From an uncultured Parabacteroides sp. (lineage in GTDB: Bacteria > Bacteroidota > Bacteroidia > Bacteroidales > Tannerellaceae): a stretch of DNA of 64,000 nt. Position numbers and translations under genes: made by a program. The stretch spans positions 1 to 64,000 of the forward strand of contig CAAGLQ010000049.1 in assembly GCA_900770835.1 (NCBI GenBank), read 5' to 3'. Below the pieces are notes generated by a model. The model saw nothing but the letters and a program-made list of their open reading frames with translations, ran no database searches and had not been told where the DNA came from. Shown piece by piece: positions 8,591 through 16,577 of the stretch; the stretch's first letter is position 1; every line of letters starts with the position of its first letter.

Positions 8591-9224
8591 GTGGTTGCTG
8601 CTGGGTTGCCTGGTGACCCAGCTGGGTTGGGGTCAGTCCAGGACATACCGGGTGGAGAACAACGGGATCGAGACAGTGGGCTACTGCACCCTCAAACAGG
8701 GGGAGGTGGTGCACAAATATACCTCCCTGCCGGTAGGGAATAAAGGGGTCAATATGGGGGAACGCTCCCTGACGGTCACGGTCCCTGAATATGGCAACAC
8801 GGAGGAACGGTTTCGGGTGTGCGAGGGGGTACTGTTTGATCAGGTGTTTAACACTATCCATGCGCGCTACTGCATCCGACAGGGGTATAACAACTTCAAC
8901 GATGCGGTGCGTGAGCGGGACAAACTGACTTATGCCCGAAAGATTAAGGCGATATTGGGATATTATAATGAGGCTTACATCACGCTCGTGAACGATGGTC
9001 GCGAGGAGGTGGCGGCACTGGTAGAGCAACTGTCTCGTTACACCGAGGAATTCCCTTTTTCCAAGGGTAAACCATCCAAGGGGGCTATGCCCGAGTATGT
9101 GCGGCTGGTGGAACGGGCTTTGGCCGGTACATTGGTGTTCTGTGACGAGGTGAAACCGGAGTATTCGGAGGTGAAGCATAAGGCTACCGAGGAGGAGGTG
9201 CTGGGCAAGAAGAAACGGAGATAA
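8577..9224 (+). CDS. secreted protein, paralogue of preceding gene
   Basis: 215 residues from the ATG at 8577; a TTG at 8571 would add two residues. The signal peptide has core WLLLGCLVTQL and likely cleavage after GWG. The gene overlaps the previous one by 14 bases. The mature protein has an N-terminal beta-like region (YRVENNGIETVGYCTLKQG), a central helical part, and a basic, charged tail EEVLGKKKRR. Function unknown. The pair may form a periplasmic or outer-membrane-associated unit in this operon. Confidence 0.65.
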   Translation: MNRGKWLLLGCLVTQLGWGQSRTYRVENNGIETVGYCTLKQGEVVHKYTSLPVGNKGVNMGERSLTVTVPEYGNTEERFRVCEGVLFDQVFNTIHARYCIRQGYNNFNDAVRERDKLTYARKIKAILGYYNEAYITLVNDGREEVAALVEQLSRYTEEFPFSKGKPSKGAMPEYVRLVERALAGTLVFCDEVKPEYSEVKHKATEEEVLGKKKRR

Positions 9225-9249
9225 TAAGGTGATAGTCGGATTAAATCGA

Positions 9250-9597
9250 ATGAGTATGTCGGAATATAATAAGGTACTGTTTCAAGAGGATGAGATGGGG
9301 GGTTGGCTGGATGATGAGTTGTCACAAGCACCCCCGAAGGGGTTTAAGGAGTCGAGGGTGTTTTCCGAACGGGAGGCTACGCCTGTGACGGAGGTGATAC
9401 CGAAGGAGGAGCCCTCACAACCGGCCCCTGAACCGGAACGTCCCCAGGAGCCGGAAACGGCACCGAAAGGACAACCTGCTGGGCGCAAAGGGGTGCCGCT
9501 GCGCATCGAGGATCTGCATCTGCATGAGTGGATCCATGGGACAGGGGAGGAGGTGACTCCCGACGAGGAGGATGAGTCGGATCATTTGGGATTGTAA
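9250..9597 (+). CDS. small acidic Pro/Glu-rich protein
   Basis: 115 residues from ATG 9250 (MSMSEYNKV); a GTG at 9229 would add seven. The middle is low-complexity and rich in Pro, Glu and Gln (residues about 45-80), and the C-terminus is acidic (EEVTPDEEDESDHLGL) after a short motif with two His-containing helices (IEDLHLHEWIHG). It looks largely disordered, like an adaptor or linker protein. It lacks a signal peptide although it follows two secreted proteins. Confidence 0.55.
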   Translation: MSMSEYNKVLFQEDEMGGWLDDELSQAPPKGFKESRVFSEREATPVTEVIPKEEPSQPAPEPERPQEPETAPKGQPAGRKGVPLRIEDLHLHEWIHGTGEEVTPDEEDESDHLGL

Positions 9598-9615
9598 AAC
9601 TAAAAACGGTAGGGT

Positions 9616-10125
9616 ATGTTAGACAGACAGTTTACATATATTAATGAGGTGGTGACACCGGGGCAGGCGATCAAGTTTCAAAGTATGGGGCTTGAGCAAC
9701 GGCTCTGTATCTACTATTGGAAGGCTTTCATGAACGATGAGGGTGTATTGGCTTTTGGTCTTTATGAGTCGGGCCACGCGGATAGGGCTCCGCAGCTGCG
9801 GGCGGCAGATAGCGTGCTGACTGAATGGATGGGCCAGGGGTTTGACCCGGATCAGGTGGATGGCCGGTTTATGGCGGCTTTCTCGACGGCTCAGATGATG
9901 CATCTGCTCGGGGACGGCATGGCGCTGCTACGAGTGGTCGAGGGTGGTTTTCAGATACCCGATAACGAGCGGGTGTTCCGCTACTACGAGATGGCTGAGG
10001 CGGCCGGTGAGCTGCTGGAACAGCTGGTGGAAAAGGAGGTGCTGTCGGTGGAACGGATCAACTGGGCCTTGCGTATCTATAGTCAGGATAGTAACCAAAT
10101 CATGAAGAGCGTATGCGAGGGCTGA
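9616..10125 (+). CDS. unrecognised cytoplasmic protein
   Basis: 169 residues, no signal peptide, largely helical (QAIKFQSMGLEQRLCIYYWKA; MAEAAGELLEQLVEKEV). The gene sits 18 bases after its neighbour and overlaps the next by 13. No family is recognised. It is kept as real because it is tightly packed in the operon and its frame has the same codon bias as the flanking genes. A near-copy of the strand-biased motif, ACGGTAGGG, lies at 9606-9614 just before its ATG. Confidence 0.6.
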   Translation: MLDRQFTYINEVVTPGQAIKFQSMGLEQRLCIYYWKAFMNDEGVLAFGLYESGHADRAPQLRAADSVLTEWMGQGFDPDQVDGRFMAAFSTAQMMHLLGDGMALLRVVEGGFQIPDNERVFRYYEMAEAAGELLEQLVEKEVLSVERINWALRIYSQDSNQIMKSVCEG

Positions 10126-10994
10126 GTGTCTTATTAATAGGGCTGTGTTTGTGGATGGCGAGCTGTGATGACGATGCCATGCGTCCGTCAACGCCGCTGT
10201 CTCGCTCGCTGGAGCTGCTGGTCAGCGTGCCTTCGCTGGAGAATCCGGAGGTGCAGGCCAATCAACCGATCGCCTCGGCTGTGGGGTTGTTCTCACGTGA
10301 CTTGGCGGGTGTAGTAGGGTCGGTGCTCGATAACACACCGGCGGCATACAATGGATATAAATGGTATCTGCGGGGTGTCGAGAGTGTGCAACTGGGTACG
10401 GATAGTCTGACGCTCTACGGCTATTATCCGTATGACCCGTCTTGGACGGACCGGATACAGCTGCCTGTGGCAGCGGGCACAACGGACTATCTCTATGGGC
10501 AACATGACCTGAAGAACCGGGGGTATGTCTGTGCTGATCAACCGGTGGCTCATCTACGGATGCGCCATGCGCTCTCCTGCTTGTCGTTCGATCTTCGTCC
10601 GATCCTGCAACAGGGGAAGAAGGTGGGTAAGCTGCAGCTGCGGGCCGATGAGTTTATGGATAAGCCGGTGGGGCGGGCGATGCTCAATATACAGACTGGG
10701 GAGCTGACGCCGGTGTCTCTGCTGAACACGACCCTGACGGCAACCATGAACCTGGAGGGGACCACGGCGAATCTGTTTCTGATTCCCTCCGAACAGGTGA
10801 CAATATGGGTTGGACTGGAGCTCAAGGGGCAGATGATGTGGGTGTCTCGCAGGGGACTCGACCTGGCATCGGGCAAACAGTACAATTTTTTGCTGGATTA
10901 CGATGTCAAGGAGGAGGCGATGGTCATCCGGGAGATGACGATCCAGGATTGGAACGAGGGGCCGGGCATTGATCTGGGTGATCTTGGGGTATGA
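10113..10994 (+). CDS. fimbrillin-like lipoprotein, last gene of operon
   Basis: 293 residues. The lipobox is CLWMASC, with Cys at about residue 18, followed by the Asp-rich DDDAM that is usual for outer-membrane lipoproteins here. The body has the fimbrillin signature: a mid-protein YGYYPYDPSW, then HLRMRHALSCLSFDL near residue 150, a GRAMLNIQTGELTPV turn, then FLIPSEQVTIWVGLEL and a closing KQYNFLLDYDV strand. It overlaps the previous gene by 13 bases. With the 4936 gene it brackets this otherwise unrecognised operon. Confidence 0.8.
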   Translation: MRGLSVLLIGLCLWMASCDDDAMRPSTPLSRSLELLVSVPSLENPEVQANQPIASAVGLFSRDLAGVVGSVLDNTPAAYNGYKWYLRGVESVQLGTDSLTLYGYYPYDPSWTDRIQLPVAAGTTDYLYGQHDLKNRGYVCADQPVAHLRMRHALSCLSFDLRPILQQGKKVGKLQLRADEFMDKPVGRAMLNIQTGELTPVSLLNTTLTATMNLEGTTANLFLIPSEQVTIWVGLELKGQMMWVSRRGLDLASGKQYNFLLDYDVKEEAMVIREMTIQDWNEGPGIDLGDLGV

Positions 10995-11020
10995 ATGGGT
11001 GCACTTTTAACAGTCTGGGA

Positions 11021-11051
11021 TTTGGAATTGTGCTAATTCTCTGTATTTTTG
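11021..11051 (+). promoter_or_regulatory. promoter with -33 TTTG and -7 TATTTTTG
   Basis: TTTG at 11021-11024 and TATTTTTG at 11044-11051 are separated by 19 bases, the canonical Bacteroidota spacing. The gene start at 11099 follows 48 bases later. This separates the next gene from the preceding operon. Confidence 0.65.
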
Positions 11052-11098
11052 TGGCGTAGTAAGGACGGTTCCTTACTTTGATTTTAAGTAATGTAATT

Positions 11099-11527
11099 AT
11101 GATTACCAAGACCTTGATTCTTTTCATAGGGTGTAGTTGCGTATCCCTGGTCGCTTCGGCGCAGAAACGGGAGGCGACAAAACGCCAATCTTCCCGAACG
11201 ATCCAGATAGAGCTGACGGATACGGTGCGTAGCCAACGTACCACGACCGTGACGGAGGAACCTGTGGGCAAACCGAACAAGAAGGTAAGGGTGCTGCGTC
11301 CAAAGGATATGAAATACCGGGTGACGCTGCTGGAGGTGGAGTTTGAGACGGAGCAGTACCGGGCACGGATTGCGAAAGCGACAGGGGAGGAGCGCCGGGC
11401 GCTCCTGCAGGAACTGATCGATAAGGTGGCACATATCAAACAGATTCAATCGGCCGAGTATGACCGGGATTATACGCAGGTGATCGTGACATTACCGGAT
11501 GACTCTGAGTATCGGGTGAAACTGTGA
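11099..11527 (+). CDS. small secreted protein, unknown
   Basis: 142 residues from ATG 11099. The upstream in-frame TTG at 11078 is disfavoured because the promoter gives ATG 11099 a normal leader and signal peptide. The signal peptide (ILFIGCSCVSLVASA) ends before QKREA; a lipobox-like GCSC is also present. The mature part is highly charged, with RPKDMKYRVTLLEVEF, a helix EERRALLQELIDKVAHIKQIQ, and a final strand YTQVIVTLPDDSEYRVKL. No family is recognised. It has its own promoter and stands between two surface-protein operons. Confidence 0.65.
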   Translation: MITKTLILFIGCSCVSLVASAQKREATKRQSSRTIQIELTDTVRSQRTTTVTEEPVGKPNKKVRVLRPKDMKYRVTLLEVEFETEQYRARIAKATGEERRALLQELIDKVAHIKQIQSAEYDRDYTQVIVTLPDDSEYRVKL

Positions 11528-11604
11528 TGGAGGGTATGGATCTGTGTGGACTGTGTGCAAGGCGTTGGTCTTGAGCGTAAAACGAAGAGTTTAATTTAAA
11601 AAAC

Positions 11605-11635
11605 TTTGTGGTTTTAAAATTTACACTTATTTTTG
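11605..11635 (+). promoter_or_regulatory. promoter of the OmpA-fimbrillin locus
   Basis: TTTG at 11605-11608 and TATTTTTG at 11628-11635 with a 19-base spacer form a textbook Bacteroidota promoter. The OmpA start at 11807 lies about 165 bases downstream, so the transcript has an unusually long leader that contains a small frame and a hairpin. Confidence 0.7.
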
Positions 11636-11655
11636 TGGCGAAATCCAAAACGACT

Positions 11656-11748
11656 ATGAGACATTATGATTCAATAGAAACAACGATACTGTGCGTTGAA
11701 TTAAGTAACGGACGTGAACCTTATCCTGTCGCTTGTGCGAAAGGGTAA
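11656..11748 (+). CDS. possible 30-residue leader peptide
   Basis: A small frame (MRHYDSIETTILCVELSN...) begins about 20 bases after the promoter -7 element, with the usual Bacteroidota ACT-ATG context. Its last codons run into the 3' arm of the hairpin at 11717-11752, so translation of this frame could control whether the hairpin forms. No homologue is recognised. Confidence 0.35.
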   Translation: MRHYDSIETTILCVELSNGREPYPVACAKG

Positions 11749-11752
11749 GGTT
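11717..11752 (+). promoter_or_regulatory. leader hairpin, possible attenuator
   Basis: A 10-bp stem (AACCTTATCC with GGGTAAGGTT, one G-U pair) has an extra CGC/GCG pairing inside the loop. It lies between the promoter and the OmpA gene and is followed by TTGTGTTGTTTAT, a weak U-rich run. It overlaps the end of the small leader frame, an arrangement used in attenuation. A structural, non-regulatory leader is also possible. Confidence 0.45.
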
Positions 11753-11806
11753 GTGTTGTTTATAGGCGGTTGGAATTTAATTTGATATTTATAACTGAAA
11801 CTTTAC

Positions 11807-12979
11807 ATGAAAAGGTTTTTATCTTTGGCCGCATTGGCCTTAACTATGAGTGTGGCAACTGCCACTGCGCAAAATGAACCGGAGAGGGGCATCGAGTTTC
11901 CTCCTCGTGTGGTAACTAACAGTTTTTGGAGTAATTGGTTTGTGGGGGCCGGTGGTGGCGTGAATGTGTACTTCGGTGACAACGACCAGCATCGCTCGTT
12001 CAGTAACCGTCTCGCTCCGAACTTCAATCTGTATGTCGGTAAGTGGTTTACTCCTGGCTTGGGTCTGCGTGTGGGATACAGCGGTCTGAGTTGGAAAGGT
12101 GCTCGTGAGGGCATGGGTGAGTTTGCCACGGGTAAGCATCATGGTCAGTGGTATAACCAGAAGGGTAACTTTGGTCATGGCCACGTGGATGTGATGTTTA
12201 ACATTATCGAGATGGTGTCTCGTCATAACCCCAGTCGTCGATACAACATTATCCCTTATGCGGGTGCGGGCTTGATCCACTCTTGGACCTATCCGGGTCA
12301 TGACGAGCTTGCGCTTAACTTGGGTATCATCAACCGTTTCCGTGTGACGGATCGTTTGGCGATCAACGTGGAGCTCTCTACGGTTGGGTTTAAAGATAAC
12401 TTCGATGGGGAGTGGTCTGGTAGTAGAGCCGATGTGCTGGGCTCCTTGACGGCGGGTGTTTCTTATCGCATTGGCCAGAATGGTTTTAATCGCAACGTCA
12501 TCAAATTTACGGGTGTGGCTCAGAAGGATTACGATGAGCTGAACCAACGTACCAATACCTTGCGCGAGGAGGTGGCGAAGCTGCAGGCTGAGAATGATCG
12601 CCTGAAGGCGACTCCGGCTCCAGCTCCGGTTAAGGAGGTGGTTAAGGAACCTACCGCTACGATGGCTCCGGTACTGGTTGTATTCGACCTTGGCAAGTCC
12701 ACGCTTACCAAGCAGCAACGTGTGAACTTGAAGTTTGCGGCGGAGTCTATGAAGTCTATCCCGGGTAAGGTGTTCACCTTGGAGGGCTATGCCGATAACT
12801 CCACCGGTACGGCAGAGATCAACGAGCGTCTGTCTCGTGAGCGTATCTCAGCGGTAATGGATTGCTTGGTGAACGAGTTTGGGGTAAAGCGTGATCAACT
12901 GAAGGCAGAGGTCAAAGGTGCTGTGGATAATATGTTTTATAATGACCCAGCATTGAGCCGTGCGGTGATCATCAAGTAG
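11807..12979 (+). CDS. OmpA-family outer-membrane porin
   Basis: 390 residues. A signal peptide (MKRFLSLAALALTMSV...) ends near residue 22 (TATAQ). Residues about 40-225 form the N-terminal beta-barrel (WFVGAGGGVNVYFGD, PGLGLRVGYSGLSW, FNIIEMVSRHNPSRRYNIIPYAGAG). Residues 240-270 are a coiled coil (LREEVAKLQAENDRLK), followed by a Pro/Ala hinge. The OmpA C-terminal peptidoglycan-binding domain follows (residues about 285-390: VVFDLGKSTLT, LEGYADNSTGTAEIN, LSRERISAVMDCL). It resembles the PG33/PG32-type trimeric porins of the order. It is first in the fimbrial locus and may tether or help assemble surface fibres. Confidence 0.92.
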   Translation: MKRFLSLAALALTMSVATATAQNEPERGIEFPPRVVTNSFWSNWFVGAGGGVNVYFGDNDQHRSFSNRLAPNFNLYVGKWFTPGLGLRVGYSGLSWKGAREGMGEFATGKHHGQWYNQKGNFGHGHVDVMFNIIEMVSRHNPSRRYNIIPYAGAGLIHSWTYPGHDELALNLGIINRFRVTDRLAINVELSTVGFKDNFDGEWSGSRADVLGSLTAGVSYRIGQNGFNRNVIKFTGVAQKDYDELNQRTNTLREEVAKLQAENDRLKATPAPAPVKEVVKEPTATMAPVLVVFDLGKSTLTKQQRVNLKFAAESMKSIPGKVFTLEGYADNSTGTAEINERLSRERISAVMDCLVNEFGVKRDQLKAEVKGAVDNMFYNDPALSRAVIIK

Positions 12980-13038
12980 GTTGACTATTTAAATGTGTTT
13001 ATAATTCACTCAATGTTTAATTTAACGATAAGAAAACT

Positions 13039-14091
13039 ATGAGAAAATCTTATTTGTTGTTGGCTGGGGTGGCGCTCATGAGTGCTTTCACAGCATGTAG
13101 TAATGAGGAGGATATTCCTCAGGCAGCTCAGGCCAATGGCTCTGAGCTGGTGATCAAGAACGTAGGTGTGGCCGAGGTTGGTACTAAGGCAGGGATTCGT
13201 GGAAATGCTTTTGCGGATGGTGCACAATTGGCAATTTTCCTGAACAGCGGTGATTTAGGATCTTCGTATAATGCAAGTGGTGATTTTAAAGAAACCACGA
13301 ATATTTTGTTTGAGAAGTCAGCTGGGGCATGGCAGTGGACGGGAGGTACGATCATGCTTTCTAATACAGTTGGTACTGTACGTGCTTATTATCCTTATGC
13401 AGATGGAAATAAGACACAAGATGGTACAGCAATTCCAGTAACTGTGGCTGCCGAACAGACTTCTATTTCTACTGGTACTACCGATGTTAGTGACCAAAAA
13501 GATTATATGTATGCAGAGGCAGTTAGTAATATCAGCAATGCTTCAGGTAAGTCTACGATTGGGACTTTAACTATGAAGCATGCATTGGCTATGGTTACCT
13601 TTGAGATTGCTAATAGTTCAACAACTCCTTATAAAGGAGCCGGAAAGATCTCTTCTATTAAGTTGTATAATAACGCTCCTGAATCAAAGGCTGTGATCCA
13701 GACAGGCGATGGAACAATGAATATCAATGATGGTTCTATTTCAATTGGGTCGCCTGTAACTGCGGGTGTTACGACAAACATCGCTGAGGGATCGCAGAAT
13801 TTCTTGAATAAAACGAACGAAGCCAACCCTGAACTGGTTCCTCATATTTTGATTAAACCCTATACTGAGGATGGCGGTTTTGCGCAGGGCGATGTTAAGG
13901 TGTCATTCGTTATTGATGGCGCTACTTATATCTTGGGCTTGCCAGCAATTGCAAGTGGCTATGAGGCGGGTAAAAACTATGTATATAGCTTCACTCTTGC
14001 GGGTACCCAATTGGAAATTACTAGTGTTGAGATTACAGATTGGACCAAGGAGTCTCAAGATGGTGGTACAATTAAACAGCCGGAGGCTTAG
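13039..14091 (+). CDS. fimbrillin-like lipoprotein, array copy 1
   Basis: 350 residues, first of four tandem relatives. The leader MRKSYLLLAGVALMSAF ends in the lipobox AFTAC (Cys 20). The Mfa_like_1 body has ADGAQLAIFL near residue 60, TVRAYYPYADG near 115, DYMYAE, the hallmark LTMKHALAMVTFEI near 180, NDGSISIG, and a closing TSVEITDWTKE. Major fimbrial subunits of this class are exported as lipoproteins, cleaved, and polymerised by donor-strand exchange. The gene lies 60 bases after the OmpA gene and appears cotranscribed with it. Its GC content is visibly lower than that of the flanking genes. Confidence 0.85.
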   Translation: MRKSYLLLAGVALMSAFTACSNEEDIPQAAQANGSELVIKNVGVAEVGTKAGIRGNAFADGAQLAIFLNSGDLGSSYNASGDFKETTNILFEKSAGAWQWTGGTIMLSNTVGTVRAYYPYADGNKTQDGTAIPVTVAAEQTSISTGTTDVSDQKDYMYAEAVSNISNASGKSTIGTLTMKHALAMVTFEIANSSTTPYKGAGKISSIKLYNNAPESKAVIQTGDGTMNINDGSISIGSPVTAGVTTNIAEGSQNFLNKTNEANPELVPHILIKPYTEDGGFAQGDVKVSFVIDGATYILGLPAIASGYEAGKNYVYSFTLAGTQLEITSVEITDWTKESQDGGTIKQPEA

Positions 14092-14110
14092 CTTGATTTT
14101 ATCATAATCC

Positions 14111-14130
14111 CATCTGTGTTAACGTAGATG
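14111..14130 (+). terminator. intergenic hairpin in fimbrillin array (1-2)
   Basis: CATCTGTGTT pairs with AACGTAGATG through ten positions, two of them G-U, giving an imperfect palindrome centred on GTTAAC. With almost no loop it is weaker than the hairpins after copies 2 and 3. It may slow or process the transcript. Confidence 0.4.
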
Positions 14131-14169
14131 ACATATCTATAAAAATGAGTATTTATCAATGATATAACT

Positions 14170-15276
14170 ATGAAAAAGTCTTATTTATTATTGGCTGGTG
14201 TGGCACTCATGAGTGCTTTCACCGCATGTAGTAACGATGACGATATGCCGAAAGTGGCTAATGCCAATGGCTCTGAGTTGATCGTGAAATCCGTAGGTGT
14301 TGCAGGAATTGATACCAAGGCTGGTATTATGGCGAATAAGTTTACGAATAGCGAGACACTTGGCTTGTATATTTATAAAGGTGCAGGTATCAATGAGGGC
14401 GCTATCGCATCAGGTGATGAGAAGTATAACGTTGGAGATGGTTTGGTATCAACAATCAATGTACCTTATCAAACAAATGTTGGAGGAACTAGTTGGACTG
14501 CTACTCAACCCATCATTCTTTCCAATGTCAAGGGTAAGGTTTATGCTTACTATCCGTATGCTAAATTCAACAACGCTGATGAGAATGAGGCAGATGATGG
14601 GTTAGCTGTTAAGGTATCTGTTCTCGCTGAGCAGGGTACTGGTCAGTCTGATGGTTCAAAAGACGATGTTCAGACAGATTATATGTGGGCAGACCCGAAA
14701 TCAGATGTTTCTAATGCATCTAATTCTGTTTCTTTGACCATGAATCATGCGTTGACCATGATTACGTTCAAGTTCAAACAGACAGCAGATAATACCCAGT
14801 ATTATCCTGGTGAGGGTAAGGTCTCAGAGATTATTTTGAGAAACCAAACCAACGGTCATGTTGTGAAAACGGGTGCTGCAACCATGAATATTGCCACTGG
14901 TGAGATTGACTTAGCTACAGCAGATGATGGTCAGATTAAGTTAACTCCGAATGACGGTGAGACTTTGATGGGTGAAGAGACTGCTTCCAAGTTACCGAGA
15001 TTGCTGGTTTATCCTACAGAGGAAAATATTACAGCTAATGATGCAGAGGTATCTGTAAAAGTGGATGGTAATACATATACGGTTGCTATTCCGGCATTGA
15101 TGGTAGATGCTCTAGCGTCTAAATGGTTACCCGGCAAGAACTATGAATATACCTTAACAATGAAGGGTACTGGTCTCGAAATCTCTAATGTGGAAATTAG
15201 ACAATGGGAGAATAAGAATGGTAACACAGGTGAGGATATGCCTGTTCAAACTCCAGTGGCTCCTGCGGAACCATAG
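14170..15276 (+). CDS. fimbrillin-like lipoprotein, array copy 2
   Basis: 368 residues. The leader is nearly identical to copy 1 (MKKSYLLLAGVALMSAF, lipobox Cys 20, then SNDDDM). Body motifs are NSETLGLYIYKG, VYAYYPYAKF, DYMWADPKSD, SLTMNHALTMITFKF, and a closing ISNVEIRQWENKN. Copies 2 and 3 are more like each other than like copies 1 or 4 (shared YIYKG/YIYRG, VKVSV/VKVTV, DYMWAD). The C-terminus is Pro-rich (QTPVAPAEP). AT-rich codons dominate. Likely an alternative stalk subunit. Confidence 0.85.
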   Translation: MKKSYLLLAGVALMSAFTACSNDDDMPKVANANGSELIVKSVGVAGIDTKAGIMANKFTNSETLGLYIYKGAGINEGAIASGDEKYNVGDGLVSTINVPYQTNVGGTSWTATQPIILSNVKGKVYAYYPYAKFNNADENEADDGLAVKVSVLAEQGTGQSDGSKDDVQTDYMWADPKSDVSNASNSVSLTMNHALTMITFKFKQTADNTQYYPGEGKVSEIILRNQTNGHVVKTGAATMNIATGEIDLATADDGQIKLTPNDGETLMGEETASKLPRLLVYPTEENITANDAEVSVKVDGNTYTVAIPALMVDALASKWLPGKNYEYTLTMKGTGLEISNVEIRQWENKNGNTGEDMPVQTPVAPAEP

Positions 15277-15312
15277 CCTTAACCTGATTAGGGTGTAAAA
15301 ATGTACATTATG

Positions 15313-15340
15313 CTACTCCCTCTTAATAATGAGGGAGTAG
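15313..15340 (+). terminator. perfect hairpin in fimbrillin array (2-3)
   Basis: A 10-bp perfect stem, CTACTCCCTC with GAGGGAGTAG, has an 8-base loop and is followed by TTTAATTC. It could terminate part of the transcripts so that downstream fimbrillins are expressed less than upstream ones. Confidence 0.7.
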
Positions 15341-15375
15341 TTTAATTCAATTCGAATATTATCATAACAATATCT

Positions 15376-16500
15376 ATGAAAAAGTCTTATTTATTTATGG
15401 CTGGTTTGGCACTCATGAGTGCCTTCACAGCATGTAGCAACGATGATGAGGTACCCACTCAGATGGCTCAGAATGAAAACACTGAGTTGATTGTCAACAC
15501 GGTTGGTGTATCTCAGGTGAATACAAAGGCAGGTATTAGGGCCGAAGAGTTCACAAAAGGAGAGTCATTAGGTTTGTATATATACCGTGGTGATGGCATT
15601 AAGGATGGTGCGATTTCTGGTGAGGATGCGAAATACAATGATGGTACTACAGGTATCTCTACGGTAAATGTGCCCTATCAGCAAAATTACAACACTACAG
15701 GTAAGTGGGGTGCAGTTCAACCTATTATGCTGTCTAATATTGTAGGTAAAGTATATGCATATTATCCTTATATTGCGAATAATAATGCAGCGGGTGATGA
15801 TGTTGACGATGGATTAGCTGTTAAGGTTACAGTTAACGAGGACCAGGGCACAGGACAGTCTTCTGGTATTGAGGATGCAAATGGTCAAACTGATTACATG
15901 TGGGCTGATGTAAACGAGGGTGTTTCTAATATGAAACCTGTGGTCAACTTGTCAATGAATCATGCCTTGGCGATGATTTCATTTACATTTGTTCAATCTC
16001 CTGATGCAAACGATAAGTATCCGGGTATAGGACAAGTCAGTTCCATCGTATTAAAGAATAAGGATGGTGGTGCTCATTCACCGGTAACAACTGGTAATGC
16101 TACAATGAATATTTCTGATGGTACTATTACTGGTAATGCAGCTGGTAGTATCACTGTTTCTGGAATTACAACTCCGACATTAATGGGTGTTTCAAGTAGT
16201 GTTAATCCCGAATTGATCCCTCGTATGTTGGTCTATCCGTCATCTCAAAACGTGGGAGACAATGAGGCACAAGTTGTTGTAACTGTAGATGGTAAAGCAT
16301 ATACCGTAGATATCCCTGCATTATTGGTCGCTGGTCAACCTGCAAAATGGGAGGCTAATAAGAACTATGAGTATACCTTGACGCTCAGAGGTGTGGAATT
16401 AGTTGTAAATCAGGTGACTATCAAGACTTGGACGTTGGTTGAGGGTAATGACGGTGGTATGGATGTACAGAATCCTGACAGCCAGAATCGTCAACCATAA
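15376..16500 (+). CDS. fimbrillin-like lipoprotein, array copy 3
   Basis: 374 residues, closest to copy 2. Leader MKKSYLFMAGLALMSAF, lipobox Cys 20, then SNDDEV. Body motifs are GESLGLYIYRG, VYAYYPYIANN, DYMWADVNEG, NLSMNHALAMISFTF, and a final VNQVTIKTWTL strand. The C-terminus (after about residue 355) is Asn/Gln/Pro-rich and short. The gene begins 36 bases after the perfect hairpin at 15313-15340. Its nearly repeated 5' end offers homologous recombination with the other copies. Confidence 0.85.
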   Translation: MKKSYLFMAGLALMSAFTACSNDDEVPTQMAQNENTELIVNTVGVSQVNTKAGIRAEEFTKGESLGLYIYRGDGIKDGAISGEDAKYNDGTTGISTVNVPYQQNYNTTGKWGAVQPIMLSNIVGKVYAYYPYIANNNAAGDDVDDGLAVKVTVNEDQGTGQSSGIEDANGQTDYMWADVNEGVSNMKPVVNLSMNHALAMISFTFVQSPDANDKYPGIGQVSSIVLKNKDGGAHSPVTTGNATMNISDGTITGNAAGSITVSGITTPTLMGVSSSVNPELIPRMLVYPSSQNVGDNEAQVVVTVDGKAYTVDIPALLVAGQPAKWEANKNYEYTLTLRGVELVVNQVTIKTWTLVEGNDGGMDVQNPDSQNRQP

Positions 16501-16519
16501 TTTGCGGCTTTTGGACATT

Positions 16520-16543
16520 TGCTCTTCCCTTTTGGGAAGGGCA
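16520..16543 (+). terminator. hairpin in fimbrillin array (3-4)
   Basis: A stem of ten pairs (TGCTCTTCCC with GGGAAGGGCA, one G-U) encloses a TTTT loop, 20 bases after the stop of copy 3. The 3' side has only a delayed T-run. It probably acts as a partial terminator or an RNA-stability element. Confidence 0.6.
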
Positions 16544-16577
16544 TTGTTGCATGTTTTTATTCATCAAATCAATTTCT

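Noticed and set aside
11840..12718. A 292-codon open frame antisense to the OmpA gene
   Set aside because: Shadow frame with low-complexity basic translation; the forward OmpA gene is unambiguous.
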